Source: Cytidiella melzeri
Taxonomy: Eukaryota; Basidiomycota; Agaricomycetes; Polyporales; Irpicaceae
Reading direction: 5' to 3'
Length of the DNA: 64,000 nt
NCBI GenBank assembly: GCA_022592445.1
Contig: JABYQR010000011.1
Span: forward strand, 239,233-303,232
Part shown: positions 33,621 through 44,963 of the stretch, piece after piece
How positions within the stretch are numbered: position 1 is the stretch's first letter
How the letters are laid out: each line of letters starts with the position of its first letter
Made by a program: the position numbers and the translations under genes
The notes under the pieces: generated by a model
The model's database searches: none
What the model was told of the DNA's origin: nothing
What the model saw: only the letters and a program-made list of their open reading frames with translations

Positions 33621-34419
33621 ATGGCCCACTCGCAGCAGCCGACACCACGTCGCATTGTAGTCCTCCTCTCAGGCTCAGGTACCGCACATTCACTCTCGGA
33701 TTCAACCGTCAAACAGAGCTCAGCAGTTTCCTCAAGGATCCAACCTCCAGGCTCTCATCGACGCCCTCAACACATCCGCACTTCCTCACGCTCAAATCGT
33801 CCTTGTTCTTTCCAATCGCAAGGCTGCTTACGGCCTCACCCGCGCACAAAACGCAATACCTCCAATTCGAACGGCTTGTCTTGCCCTCCAGCCGTACCTC
33901 AAAGCCAACCCTGGAAAGTCCCGCCGCGATTATGACGTCGAGGTGGCCAAGATTGTAGTCAAGGAAAACCCGGACGTGGTGGTATTGGCAGGCTGGATGC
34001 ATATCATGAGTGAAGGGTTCTTGGATGTCGTGAACGGTGATGCGCCATATGAGGACGAGCACCAGGTGCAGAAACCGATCCCTGTGATAAATCTCCACCC
34101 CGCACTGCCTGGGGCATTTGACGGCGCCCATGCCATTGAGCGTGCATACGAGGCCTTCCAGAAGGGAGAGATCACACACTCGGGTGCGATGGTGCACCGC
34201 GTTGTTCGCGAAGTGGACCGAGGTCAGCCAGTGATTGTACAAGAGGTAGAGATCCAGACAGGAGAACCGATTGAGTCTTACGAAGACAGACTTCACAAGA
34301 CGGAATGGGAGATTATCGTCAAAGCTACCGCCAAGATACTAGATGAAGTTGCTCCCATATCAGTGAGTCAAGCACAGCCCCGGCGTGTGATGGATGTCCT
34401 ACTGAATTTGTTTCGATAG
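33621..34419 (+). CDS. ADE8: Phosphoribosylglycinamide formyltransferase (GART), purine biosynthesis
   Basis: Transfers a formyl group from 10-formyl-THF to GAR, the third step of purine synthesis, in the cytosol. The start MAHSQQPTPRRIVVLLSGSG splices (GTACCG..AAG, phase 1) to SNLQALIDALNTSALPHAQI, restoring the phosphate-binding SGSGSN loop. Then VLVLSNRKAAYGLTRA, VVVLAGWMHIMSEGFLDVV, INLHPALPGAFDGAHAIERA (catalytic N-x-H) and THSGAMVHRVVREVDRGQPV (the H-x-V...D region with the catalytic Asp). The reading frame ends LLNLFR at TAG 34417-34419. Alternatively a GTGAGT..TAG intron (34361-34419) would end the protein at TGA directly after APIS. About 220-240 residues, a stand-alone GART as in yeast, not the trifunctional animal enzyme. 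Confidence 0.94.
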
Positions 34420-35118
34420 TGACCTTCGAATGAGACTGGTTCAGGGAGATAGAACTCCGTCTCTCCGACCATGGCGTCAAATTACGCAGTTACGAGCAGT
34501 GTAACCCTATCACTATGTTACTTGGCATGCAATGGGACCGGGTCGCTCTATGTCCTTGAACGACGCTCTCGAAAACCGACAACCGAAAGTGCAGAGCACG
34601 AACATTCGATTAGCATGTTGCATTTCAAGTTTACAAAACGCTTCTGCATTTGTGTCACGATTTATGTCGTCAAAGAGTTTCAAGTACCATGCAGTGCAAA
34701 ATAAACAGCGCAGAGAGTTCTTGAGATGAGACCCCACGTGGTGGGCATCAGGTGATCCCGTGCCGTCGGCCGGCCGCTGCACCACTTTTGAGCGATAAAA
34801 TTCGTGTTGGGAAATTACATCGCACACAAGACAACCACCACGAAAGACTCGGAAGACTCTTCTCTCTCCCCAAATACCCAGCTCAATTTCAAGCAAGCTA
34901 CAGTAGCCCACCCATCTCCGTATTTTCCTTCGTTTCCATACCGGTATCCCTCCTCCTGTAATCCCAGCTCTCATCAGCCGCTCTCGTCGTAAAACCTTCG
35001 CGGCGGACAACAAGCAACGAGTTCGCACGTTTTCCAGCTCATCAGCTTACTTGGCAGTATTCGCTATCGCGCACTCTTTTTTGCACGACAACGTCCCTGT
35101 TCTTTGTTAATCATCGAT
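34420..35118. other. Intergenic, ADE8 to eIF4E, 699 bp
   Basis: The right half is a CT-rich leader (CTCTTCTCTCTCCCC, TCCCTCCTCCTG) typical of a highly expressed gene. An open frame of about 170 codons on the minus strand here has no recognisable motif and is treated as chance. Confidence 0.5.
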
Positions 35119-36275
35119 ATGGCCTCCCCTTCGACACTCCCCTCTGCTGCTCTCCAGGCAGCCAAAGTCGCTCTCAGCAGTGCTCTTGCGGAGAACCAGG
35201 TCAAGGCAGCAGCTAACGGCGACGCCTTACCGGAGGAGGAAGAGGGAGAGATTCAGGAAGTAGACATGCAGCAGCAGGCGGAGAACATCCGCACGGTATT
35301 TAACGACCCAAAGAACTTTAATGTCAAGGTTCGTTGACATGCTCATCATTTCCCCTCTCGGTCAACAAGAGGTCCACAATACTGAATCGGCTCCATGTAG
35401 CATCCTCTTTTCTCTCCGTGGACACTCTGGTTTGACTCCCCTGCGACGAAGGGTCGCAATTTGCCACAGACACCGATGGCCTCTTTCCCCCAGACCCCAC
35501 TGCCCCAGACCCCAGGCGGGCTGGGTGGCGCGGCCCAGGGCTGGATGGAGGATATAAAGCGTGTCATCAGCTTCGACAGTGTCGAAGAGTTCTGGGGGTG
35601 CGTCCTTGCGTTAGTGGGTCACGAACCTCACATGCTAACCGGTAGTCACTGACAGATTATATAATAACATCGTTGCGCCGTCGCAACTGCCGCAGAAGGC
35701 TAATTACTATCTATTCAAAGTGAATTATTTTCGGTTTGCTTGTGGTGCACTCGCCATATTGACGAAAAAAACCATAGGAAGGAATTATCCCTGCCTGGGA
35801 GGACGACGCGAACAAAAACGGTGGCAAATGGAGTATCCAGCTGCCAAGGGACAAAAATCGCGGCCACATCGATAAGATGTGGCTCTACACCGTGCGTCGC
35901 ATATAGCTTCGCTTTCTTTGTCATTCTGAGCATAGCCTTTAGATGCTCGCTGCGATAGGCGAGACGTGTGATCCTCTTCTGGCAGAAGAGGGATCGAGCT
36001 TGCCCCCTCAGTCGCTCATCACTGGCGTTATTGTGTCCGTTCGTCCTCAGTTCTATCGATTGTCTATTTGGACGCGTACAGCTCCGTCAGGAAACGGCAC
36101 TCCTGAGGACGACAAGCTGCGAGACCGCATAGAAGCTATTGGCCGACACTTCAAGACGAGTGTCTTGGGTTATTCGGAGGCGCAGAAGCTCGCAGGGGCG
36201 TTGGCTACAGAAGTTGAATTCTTATCGCACAAGGACTCGGAGAAGAAAAAGTCGGCGAAGAAGATTGTTGTGTGA
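35119..36275 (+). CDS. CDC33: Translation initiation factor eIF4E with a PQTP-rich insert
   Basis: Binds the mRNA 5' cap and eIF4G. The start MASPSTLPSAALQAAKVALS is followed by an acidic linker (PEEEEGEIQEVDMQQQAENI) and RTVFNDPKNFNVK. After an intron comes HPLFSPWTLWFDSPATKGRN, the conserved first strand. An unusual insert, NLPQTPMASFPQTPLPQTPG followed by a Gly/Ala linker, precedes GWMEDIKRVISFDSVEEFWG. Next exons: LYNNIVAPSQLPQKANYYLF, then EGIIPAWEDDANKNGGKW (cap-stacking Trp with following Glu) and WSIQLPRDKNRGHIDKMWLY. The last exon has MLAAIGETCDPL, VRPQFYRLSIWTRTA, KLRDRIEAIGRHFKTSV and ends SAKKIVV (TGA 36273-36275). Introns are all in phase. The insert falls at the loop around the first cap-binding Trp and is absent from canonical eIF4E, from memory. 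Confidence 0.93.
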
Positions 36276-36643
36276 GGGGAGTCGGCTGGAGGAGGCCGTA
36301 ATGCAGCGTATGCTAACGATTACTGATTTATGTTTGAGGATGATGGTTGTATCAATTGGTGTATGATTGCCAACGCGATTCCCGTTGCTACTGCTTTGTG
36401 ATTTTTCTTTTTGCCTCGTGTCGTAACATCTCTATTGTTGTTCGTATTATACTCTATGTCAGAACGCGATTGTAAACTGTCTTTGTTATTTGTGAGGAGA
36501 CGGTAAGAAAATCGTAAGGTTACACCCTATGACGTAGGTACGCCGTGCATGCTGCGTGGGCGCCTTGGCCAATATTGCATAAGTACTATAGAAGTTGTCT
36601 GCGGAGAGTTGCCTATCTTTCCAACTCTTTCGTCTCGCCCACC
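36276..36643. other. Intergenic, 368 bp
   Basis: 3' region of eIF4E and promoter of the eisosome gene. The motif TATAGAAGT at 36587 could be part of a weak core promoter. Nothing else noted. Confidence 0.4.
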
Positions 36644-38461
36644 ATGTCCAGTTTGTTCGCCTCTCTCAAAGAGAAGGCCCAGTCTGCTTCCAACCAGCTC
36701 AGCAGTGGGCTCTCTAGTTCAGATTCACAACAACAACCGGCCCAGTCGCCTGGTGGTTTGGCAGCATTCACAAAGTCGCATACCTTCGAGTCTTTGCACC
36801 ACCAGCTGCGCACGTTCCAGCAGCAGTACTCGTGAGTGTCTTCCTACTACCTATCCCTGACCTCAGAGCTGTTTATACGATCTTTTGCACAGGAGCTCTA
36901 CAACGCCCGTTCAAAAGATTATAACCTCGCAGAAGGGCATTGCGATCGATTATGATAACGTATCGCGTGACGCTCAGACACACAGCAAGGAGCTATACCT
37001 TTGGGGTCAAACAGAGAGCGATGACATCAAGGATGGTACGTTTGGTTGTATTCACAGAGTAAGCCCCAGATACTCATGCGGAACTTCAGTAACCGACCGC
37101 CTTGCGTGGTTGAACTACGTTCATGGGTCGTTGACCGGCACATTAGCCACCAGGATCAACTCTTCTCGCACCAGCTCCAAGCATCTCAGGGATGCTGAGA
37201 ACGCGCTTGCTCCGCGCCGTAACATCCGCGTTGGGCTGGAGAACCAAATCGCCCGCCTCGAGCACGAGCAACAGAAGAACACGCAGAATAAGTTGAAGGA
37301 GCTCAAGGCGCAGCTTCTCAAGAATGAAGAGGAAGATGCCGTAGCTGAGAGGGACATCGAGATCTTGAAACGGAAGGCAGTTCGTGAGACGGAGCAGGAG
37401 AAGTGGGAGGCCATCCGAGAGGTAGATTTGTCTTATATTCTCTTTCACAGAGATCAAGTTCTGAGAGCTTTTCACAGTACGCCGAGAAACTCTCGATGGT
37501 GGCACAAGCTGCTTTATCTATCGTGCCCGTTCTTCCTCCTATTCCGCCTACCAAGACGTCCCCATATACGGGTGAGGAGACTACGGCTTCTGTCAGAGCG
37601 TCCTTGCAGAAGGCACTCGATGGATACTCCCCCGGAAACGTCAGCCTCATCCTCGCTGCACCCACTGGAGCAGACTTGAAGCATACTCGTTCCTTCGGAG
37701 TCACCCACGCGCAGGAGCTCGATCGCATTAACCTCCAGGATGTATCGGCGACCGGAAACATCCCCATTACACCTCCAGCCACGGCCGCTACGGCACCGCC
37801 GCCTCAGCTATCTCATCTGTCCCAATCACAGAACCCCCCTGCTAGCTCACAGAGTCTTCCTCATCCGACACTATCACCGTCCGGACTGAGCAAGTCTGTA
37901 CCCCTTCAGGTTCCGGGAACGGCAAGCTCTCCGCCTCCTAGTTCCTTCCCTTCTAGCAGCAATATGTCACCCGTCTTGAACCCTGCCAATCTTAACCAGT
38001 CGCCCGCTCCCATTCCGTTCATCGGCAGCCCTACCACCACTTCACCGATAGTGGCACCGGATCCCTCTGACCCCTCAACTAAAGTACCCTCGGTCACACC
38101 AACGGTTGCTGAAACTGGTGTACCGAAAGTAGCTGGACCGGAGGGCCCAGGGCCGTCCAGCGGCTCCCTTCTGGACAAGCATGCCCCAGAGTCTCCCAAG
38201 CTTCCCAATCCTTTCTCGACACCAACTGCGTTCGAGAGTGCGGAAGATGAGAAGCAGCGGCTCGAACGTGAGGAACGCGAGAGGATTCTCTACGGTGACA
38301 GTGGTCCTGCCGGTGCCGGTGCTCCCCATTACGAGGGCGCAGACGACGAGAAGAAGAGACTGGAGAGAGAGGAGCGCGAGAGAATTCTTCGCGAGGGTGG
38401 CAGCGATGCTAACAAGCCTCCCGGAAAGGAAGAAGACCTCCCGCCGTATCAGGCATTTTGA
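36644..38461 (+). CDS. PIL1: Eisosome core component of the PIL1/LSP1 family (BAR-like)
   Basis: Assembles on plasma-membrane furrows (eisosomes) through a banana-shaped coiled-coil domain. The start MSSLFASLKEKAQSASNQLS is followed by a low-complexity segment. The Pil1 domain includes TPVQKIITSQKGIAIDYDNV, AQTHSKELYLWGQTESDDIK and VTDRLAWLNYVHGSLTGTLA. Further helices are ENALAPRRNIRVGLENQIAR, LEHEQQKNTQNKLKELKAQ and EKLSMVAQAALSIVPVLPPI with YTGEETTASVRASLQKALDG. A Pro/Ser-rich tail of about 280 residues follows with two near-identical repeats (AEDEKQRLEREERERILYG and ADDEKKRLEREERERILREG), ending DLPPYQAF at TGA 38459-38461. The tail is much longer than in yeast Pil1. The intron before the QYAEK segment can be placed at two acceptors, one adding RSSSESFS. 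Confidence 0.88.
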
Positions 38462-38788
38462 GAGACGTTCCAAGTTGAGAAAGCAATCTGACAGCTGAAT
38501 GTAGTTGTACTACTATGGACAATGATCTTGATTAACTACCAATACCCAGTCACCTGTATAAAGTACTTCAATTCATGTGCTAGTACGTTGTTGCAGACAC
38601 ATGGTCGGGTAGAAGTGGCCACAATCTCTGTTTAGGCGCCATCTTTGTGGCGCTCGAGCGCTAAGCTTTTATTACCGCAACCACTGGCAAGTGAGTATCG
38701 GACATTCCTGGTCCAACTTACAAATGCATGTTGTTGATGCGAGAAGTTTAGACTTGAAGCTCAAGTGCAAGATATACTTGCGGTATAG
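38462..38788. other. Intergenic, 327 bp
   Basis: PIL1 3' region and TRM44 promoter. Contains a dyad GGCGCCATCTTTGTGGCGCTC around 38634-38654 (GGCGCC / GGCGC arms). Otherwise featureless. Confidence 0.4.
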
Positions 38789-40552
38789 ATGACACAACCC
38801 AGGAACAAATATAGCCCTGTCACCTGGGACTCAGTCGATCCCAATGCTCCTGCCTCTCTTCGTCACCAGACTGAACCGGACAATGACGAGTGGCGTCCAT
38901 TGATCCATTGTCCTGCAGACTTTCCCTGCGAACTGGTACGCCCTTGCAGTTTTTTTTTCTGGCGACTTTACGTGAATAATTACTGCCACAGTTCGAGCTT
39001 GCTATATCGGCGCTCATCCATCATCCAGAGTATAACTCAACTCTTATCTTACGCTCCGAAACGGTTTCGGAAAGCAGCACAGACATACCATCTGCCGTTC
39101 CTCGACTTGAAGATCATATACCAATCCAAACAATCCATCGAAAGGTCTTGCCAAGACGTCCTGGACGTGATGCAGGTCTTGAGCAATACTGCACAATGTA
39201 CGCTTCGGACAAGGAGGATCAAAGCGTCCCTACTGTCTTGGTTTTGACGCCCATTATACAGCCTGGGTCGTCTCTGCCGTACTATCATCCAGCGGTATCC
39301 CATCTTGCCTTCCGCTATCTCCAGACCGATCCACCTCGCCTGCAGATCGAGGTCATACCATTGCCAGATACAGCTACAGACGTTAGCTCCAGGCTGTATC
39401 GGACCTCGCTCGTACTACTAGACACGCTGCACCGTTATGGATATGGTGCGCTGACGAAATACAAGAAACGGGTTATCCACGACCGTCTAGTCCCGAGGGA
39501 GATTTATCAGGATATATATCTCGTGATGAGGGAGAGACATGGACATCTTGTTAACGAATGGCATGAATCTACTGATCCCTTGAAACATGTCTACGAGGTA
39601 CGGCTTTGACGAGTGATTCGTACTCCTACTGAATCGAAGCCGCTACAGGATATTGGTATTGCGACGTTTTTGATGCTATTATGGAGAGATATGTATGCAT
39701 ATACCTCCCAGTCAAAAATTAGTCCCTCCACTTCATCGCCGAGTGATTCGAGCCAGCCTTGGGCGTCGTGGCCACGTCCTCCCGGAGGCTTTCTTGATCT
39801 TGGGTAAGAGCTATTTGACGGCTTGCTTCTGGACGTACTGACCATTCTCGCTAGATGCGGCAACGGACTTTTGACTCACATTTTGACTGTAGAAGGTTAC
39901 GCTGGACACGGGATTGACGTTCGCGCACGCACTTCGTGGTCTCACTATCCCGAAGCGACTCGATCGCGCTTGCATGCCGAAGCTCTGAATCCCACGACAC
40001 TCCTAGAGGCTGCTGAAGAGCATCCGTATCTCGCGCCCGGAGTGTTTCTTATTGGCAATCATGCTGACGAACTGACTCCGTGGGTTCCAGTCGTATCAAC
40101 CATCTGCAACGTATCTGGGTACCTCTCCATCCCGTGTTGTGCATGGACATTCGACTCGCGCTTTGAAAGATCCAAGAATGACATGTTCCCTGTGCCTATG
40201 TCTCTCGAGGAATTCGCGGAATCGCTTTATCTGGGAGGTGATGGAAGCAATACTAGCGCATACTCTCAATATCGCATATGGTTGGCTTCTCTGAGTCTGC
40301 ACTGTGGGTGGAAGATCGAGTCGGAGAGCCTGAGGATTCCCAGCACACGCAATTGGGCGTTGATAGGTGGATGTCAGTGTACACATACTTTCTGCTATAA
40401 ATTGACCATACTCGCTAGGGAGAACGCATTCGTGGAGCACACCTGATGAAGAGACGGCTGCTCGTAATAACGTGATCGATATTGTCAAGAACGTACAGAA
40501 CAGGGGCATTTTCAAAACCAGACGACCAGACGGCAAAGCTGGAGAGCATTGA
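38789..40552 (+). CDS. TRM44: tRNA (uracil-2'-O-)-methyltransferase TRM44
   Basis: SAM-dependent enzyme making 2'-O-methyl-U44 in tRNA-Ser. The start MTQPRNKYSPVTWDSVDPNA; the first intron joins DFPCEL to FELAISALIHHPEYNSTLI in phase. Conserved blocks: ERHGHLVNEWHESTDPLKHV, then after an intron DIGIATFLMLLWRDMY and GGFLDLG joined across another intron to CGNGLLTHILTVEGYAGHGI (motif I of the methyltransferase fold). Further on: DVRARTSWSHYP, GVFLIGNHADELTPWVPVV, GYLSIPCCAWTFDSRFER and LSLHCGWKIESESLRIPSTR. The terminal exon joins ALIG to RTHSWSTPDEETAARNNVID and ends RPDGKAGEH, TGA 40550-40552. About 500 residues, full length. Confidence 0.93.
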
Positions 40553-40818
40553 CTATACGACCGTAACATGCGCAGCATCTAGTTGTAGGGTTTTGCCACA
40601 GTAGATAGGCCTGCAGCGATCTTGTCAGGTTGCCGAGTATGGCCTGTTCTTCTGTTCCTGTGAAATCATGATCGGAGTCTCATTAATTGTAGCGCTTGTG
40701 AGGGCCTTGGTTCAAGTCTTTTGAGCAGCTCCGGTCATGACCAGCACGACATGCTCCTTCCCTTGGTCTCTTCCACTTCCCACTAACCTCGTCCTCCAAC
40801 GACTTCAACGACCTCAAC

Positions 40819-42341
40819 ATGGTTTCTGAGCTGCCTGCAGAGCTTTGGATACTCGTCTTTCATTTCGCATTCGATGACGATGCAGTGCTGGGCACCACCT
40901 TACCTTCTTCATGGCACGCATCGTCCTGGGCAAAATCCTTGGAGGGCAAATGGATCTTACGGTCTGCGCAGGACAATGTTGGAGCTTCTATACGAAGAAG
41001 AACAGCCTCACTCAAGGTAGGCCTCACCCACATAGAGTATCTCATCTAAAGTGTTCCAACCTCGTTTAGGCCATTGTATCGACTTGTCGATATCTGCGAC
41101 AGATAGGCACCGAGTTCCTCTATGAAAGTATACTCATAGAAGTCCCTTCCAGGATATTACGTCTGTGTGCCGCGCTCGACGCGGATCGACACCTCAGTCT
41201 ACAAACAAAGCGCATGCATGTCTCGCGTTATTTCCAGCCTACGGGAGTGTCAGCGGATGAAATGGACCTCGCTATGATATCCATCATCCAACACTGCAGG
41301 TACCTGCAGACCTTTATATTTGAATGGCCTCTGCAAAGGTCCTTCACGCCAATCGCCGACGCATTGTGTCACTACTGCCGCCGGACATTGCACACCCTCC
41401 ATATATCTATTCCATCTGCTGAACTTGCGAAGTTGATCTGGACGCTCGACTCGCTGCAGAAGCTGGTATCTTTACACGTCGAAATCGGGGAGAGACACAC
41501 GGAGGAAAATCATCTCGGATCCGCCAGCGACATAAACCTCAAGCTCCCAAAGCTCCAGCAGCTTTCGTTACGAGGGTTCTTTACGGATTTTATAGAAGAA
41601 GCTACCGAATGGGAATTCCCGCGGCTCAATAGCCTCACCCTTGACTTTATCAACTATCGCGACGAGCTGCCTGATATTGAAGCTTTTTTCAATAATCATG
41701 GCTCTCAGCTCATCTACCTGGACATCAACTGCATACCTCCGCTCAACCTTCCCCCCGTGCTGGATCTTTGTCCCTCACTCTCTTCATTCTCCTTCAACCC
41801 AGACTGGCACCTTCCGCGCGACGAGACAATCCCTTACGAAGCCAGTCAGCTCGTGCGGGTTCCACATCACGGAATCGTCACGATTGGTCTTCACCAACTC
41901 CTGTATGCGTTTGGTGTCGGTTACGCCGCGCAGTATTCGAAAGTAGACGCCATTTCTACACGTTATATTCGAAGCAGCAACGACACCAACTTCGCCGCGT
42001 TGACGAAACGCAATTTTCCCAACTTGAAGACTATTCGGCTGCTCAGTCGCACGCTTCTTCGCGACCTCGAGATGGCGAATGGTCCGGACGAGGTTTGCTA
42101 TGAGCGATGGGAGAGGTGGTGGTCTCAGTGCGCAGGCCAAGGTATACGATTGGAGGATTGCACTGGGGCTGAGTTGGGTTATCTCCCTCCTCAAGAGGCT
42201 AGCACGGAGGCTGGCTCGGAGCTGGATGACGAAGGTGAGGAAGAGGAGGATAGCGTCTTAGATGCTCTGCAGTATGATCCTATCGCGCAGGTCCGAGCGC
42301 TGAGGATGCGGTGCCAGCAGGTGTCTGCAGCTTTGTCGTGA
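40819..42341 (+). CDS. F-box-like / leucine-rich repeat protein
   Basis: Probable substrate adaptor of an SCF-type ubiquitin ligase. The N terminus ELPAELWILVFHFAFDDDAV is a typical basidiomycete F-box-like motif (LPxELWxxIF). One intron (GTAGGC..TAG) joins TASLK to AIVSTCRYLRQIGTEFLYES, the usual F-box tail. The rest is irregular LRR-type sequence: LQKLVSLHVEIGERHTEE, LPKLQQLSLRGFFTDFIEEA, FPRLNSLTLDFINYRDELP, HGSQLIYLDINCIPPLNLP, FPNLKTIRLLSRTLLRDLEM. The acidic C terminus (GSELDDEGEEEEDSVLDALQ) ends VSAALS, TGA 42339-42341. About 490 residues. Members of this family are highly multicopy in Agaricomycetes and the target cannot be inferred. Convergent with ELP4, 105 bp apart. Confidence 0.83.
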
Positions 42342-42446
42342 TTGCAAGAGGGCTCGTGGATCTCGACGTGTTTCGCCTTTATGATAACTACGCATACATG
42401 AAACCTTTTCGGTGGACTCAAACTACTCATACATATGTATAACATC

Positions 42447-44003
42447 TCAGAAATCGTACAGGTCAGGACGGTCCGACATAAACGCAACTTTCTTCCTCTG
42501 CTTGGGTTTCTTCGCGGTAGTGCTCGGACTGGCGGTTTCACCCTTCTCTGCAACAGCGGCGTCCGCTATAGACACGACTTCAGTCTTCTTTTGTATCTCC
42601 TCAATCTGCACCTCGATCGTAGCTGTACCCGGCGTCGTGCTGCTATCCTCGTGCGTGTGGTGATGCGTTGCATCATGTACAACAGTTGCTAAAGTTGCAG
42701 GCGTTGTGCGACGTTCACCCACACCTCCTTCAACGTCCAGATGTAGTGTTTCGAATATAAGACGCTTCCGCATGCACTTGAAGGCTAGGTTGTTTTCCCC
42801 CGACGACGTCAAGCCGCGAAGTGTCGAGAACTTGTCACTTGGAGACAGGAGCGTTGATGGCGAGGGAAGCGAGTGGATGTGAACGAAGCCGTGGTGCGAA
42901 GGGAACATAGCAGAAAGAGAGAGGTTCGCTGGAGAGGGGAGAGGTTATCATCGGTCATTTTGTGATAAGCAAGTAATTTGGAAAGTACCTGAAAATGCTG
43001 TCAGGGAGATAGAAGCGTCAGATAGCCATCCTAGTTTCTGGATCCAGCCAGGTCCTCCCCATCTCTCGACGCAGAGGTGCGGCGGGAGAGATATAGAGGC
43101 GCACGAATTCGGATGCTTCCTCAGAACGTTGCGCAGAGAGTGCAGGAAATAGCAGAGGTCCTGAAGGAAATGTGATCGAATCATGAGGTTCCTGTATCAT
43201 CAAAAAGTATTCTCACTTCAGGCTTATTATCACCCCATGCTGGCGATCCTAGCGAAGGGACGCATATTCTAAGAGGGGTCAACGCTCCTTCTTGTCCCTT
43301 TGCAGACGCGACCAGGAATTCCGATAGTTGCTTCAGAATAGAACGAGTAGACGTTTTTGTAGAATCCAAGACGGGAACATCGAAGAACGCTAGCTGTTTG
43401 GAGGAAACAGCTTGATTTATAGTCGAGGCAGGCATCCGAGACGTGAGGTCGAAGACACGGCAGAAGTCATCCGCAGACCTACAACACCAGGCAATATTAT
43501 CGTCAGCACTGATAGTGGCCTCGACACAGAGCAAAACTTACAACATACTGGTTTGAAGACGACACAGTCGTCTGGAATTGCTTCATCTGCTCGTATCGCC
43601 AGGCGATTTTGATCTTCGCGTCGTGGTTCTTCGCGGTTTCCTCTTCCTCGTCCTCAGCACCGGTAGTGAATGTACTTGTGCCAGCAGAGATACTGTTGTT
43701 CGATCCGGGCAGCCACATGCAACCGTCTAGAAAGTCTTTCGCTCGTTCACTAATGATGCACACATTCTGCCCGGCTGCCAGTCCCTGAGCGACGAAATAC
43801 TTCTGCACGAGCTCGCCGTACGCAGAATGAATGTCGGATGCCAGAATGAGCTGTGAACATGATAGCGGCAGGCCACCACCGAGGATGTCATCGAGCGAAG
43901 GTATGCCGGTCGACGTGATAAGATTTGAGGTTGAGCCTGGCAGGACGCGGGTGCCCAGTGGTATTGGAGTCTGTTTCGTGGATCTTCTTGTGAAGGAGGA
44001 CAT
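42447..44003 (-). CDS. ELP4: Elongator complex protein 4
   Basis: RecA-like subunit of the Elp456 ring of Elongator, needed for mcm5/ncm5 modification of wobble uridines. The start MSSFTRRSTKQTPIPLGTRV is followed by NLITSTGIPSLDDILGGGLP, a diagnostic ELP4 block, then LSCSQLILASDIHSAYGELV, KYFVAQGLAAGQNVCIISE and IAWRYEQMKQFQ. A GTATGT..TAG intron (phase 2) joins SSNQ to SADDFCRVFDLTSRMP. Later exons have RICVPSLGSPAWGDNKPEV, LQDLCYFLHSLRNVLRKHPN, HGFVHIHSLPSPSTLLSPSD and CMRKRLIFETLHLDVEGGV. The end is a basic, Thr/Ser-rich tail, RPDLYDF, TGA 42447-42449. As in other ELP4 proteins the Walker residues are not conserved. Divergent from IMP1. Confidence 0.92.
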
Positions 44004-44236
44004 GGCGTAGATTGGGGACAGAGCCGGTTTTATGTTATAGGCATGCACGCGAAAACTATGTGAATGAGGTGAACGGGAGGTGAGAGGAGATCGATCAATT
44101 CTGAGGATGGCGCACCCTCAACTCTGCTCTCGCTGCCACCTTTGAGTAGCTTTGCATCTGTCCCTGCCCACCTCACACAACCGCGGATGGATTGACGTTG
44201 ATGTCCACTTCAGGGATGCGAGGACTGGCTGGGTCG

Positions 44237-44928
44237 ATGTGGCGGAGAATTCATAACAAAACCTGGAACGACCGCTTGAAAGCGTCTGGCTTCGGTCTGT
44301 TAGTGGTTCGTCTCGACGACCTCTCGTCGTATAATTTCGCATATAACAGACTCTACTCGACATAGTTCCTAAATGCCGTATGTACGGCACACGTCTGTGC
44401 GGAACATATTGGCTGGGTCCACAGGGCGAGTGCGGTTCGCTCTCCCAGCTACAACAACCTAACTCATGAGCTTCCCCACCACCAGGTTGAAGGTCCCTCT
44501 ATGATTCCAACCATGTACCCACAGGGAGAGTGGATCATTGAAAACCGTAGGATATCTCCTCACAATCTTCGTCGTGGCCACCTTGCCATATATACCTCAC
44601 CCCTTGATCCATCTCGTACCGTCTGCAAACGTGTCATTGGTCTGCCTGGCGACGTGGTTTGCGTGGATCCCACTGGAAAGAAGGCACCATCCACTGAACA
44701 CGTCGTCGTGCCGAAAGGTCATTTGTGGATGAGCGGGGACAATGCTGAAATGTCGATCGACTCGAGAGACTACGGTCCAGTGTCAATGGCCCTCGTCAAA
44801 GGCAGGCAGGTGGCAAGGGTATGTTCACGAGCAAATTTCCAGCCCAAATGATGCTCATTGTCCTCTAGATATGGCCGCCACAGAGATTCACCGTATTCCG
44901 CAGCAACTTTGAGTACATACACGAATGA
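44237..44928 (+). CDS. IMP1: Mitochondrial inner membrane protease subunit (IMP1-like signal peptidase)
   Basis: S26 serine protease removing sorting signals on the outer face of the inner membrane. The start MWRRIHNKTWNDRLKASGFG joins (GTGGTT..TAG) to LNAVCTAHVCAEHIG, the N-terminal membrane segment. A second intron ends CACCAG before VEGPSMIPTMYPQGEW, with the catalytic Ser in GPSM. Its donor is uncertain (GTCCAC or GTTCGC), so 0-6 residues around it are in doubt. Then RRGHLAIYTSPLD, CKRVIGLPGDVVCVDP (catalytic Lys in KRVIGLPGD) and HLWMSGDNAEMSIDSRDYGP (box E). The last exon is IWPPQRFTVFRSNFEYIHE, TGA 44926-44928. About 170 residues. Only 35 bp separate it from the convergent TTC1-like gene, so their 3' UTRs must overlap. 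Confidence 0.88.
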
Positions 44929-44963
44929 GGATACATATATCTTGAACATCTACATCACATTGG

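Noticed and set aside
34513..35028. A 171-codon open frame on the minus strand upstream of eIF4E.
   Set aside because: No recognisable motif. It is complementary to a CT-rich leader, which readily leaves Arg/Gly-rich open frames.
38240..38400. Repeated EKQRLEREERERIL segment considered as a nucleotide-level tandem repeat.
   Set aside because: The two copies are about 100 bp apart with different codons. It is a protein-level motif repeat, not a DNA repeat array.
37906..38473. Two minus-strand frames opposite the PIL1 tail.
   Set aside because: They mirror the Pro/Ser-rich tail of PIL1 and show no family features.
40620..40730. Possible tRNA gene (GGTTGCCGAGT-like A box and GGTTCAAGTC B box).
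   Set aside because: The 5' and 3' acceptor arms do not pair and no anticodon stem could be formed. The boxes are probably chance.
44118..44390. A 90-codon minus-strand frame between ELP4 and IMP1.
   Set aside because: It overlaps the first exons of IMP1, which splice into a recognisable protease.
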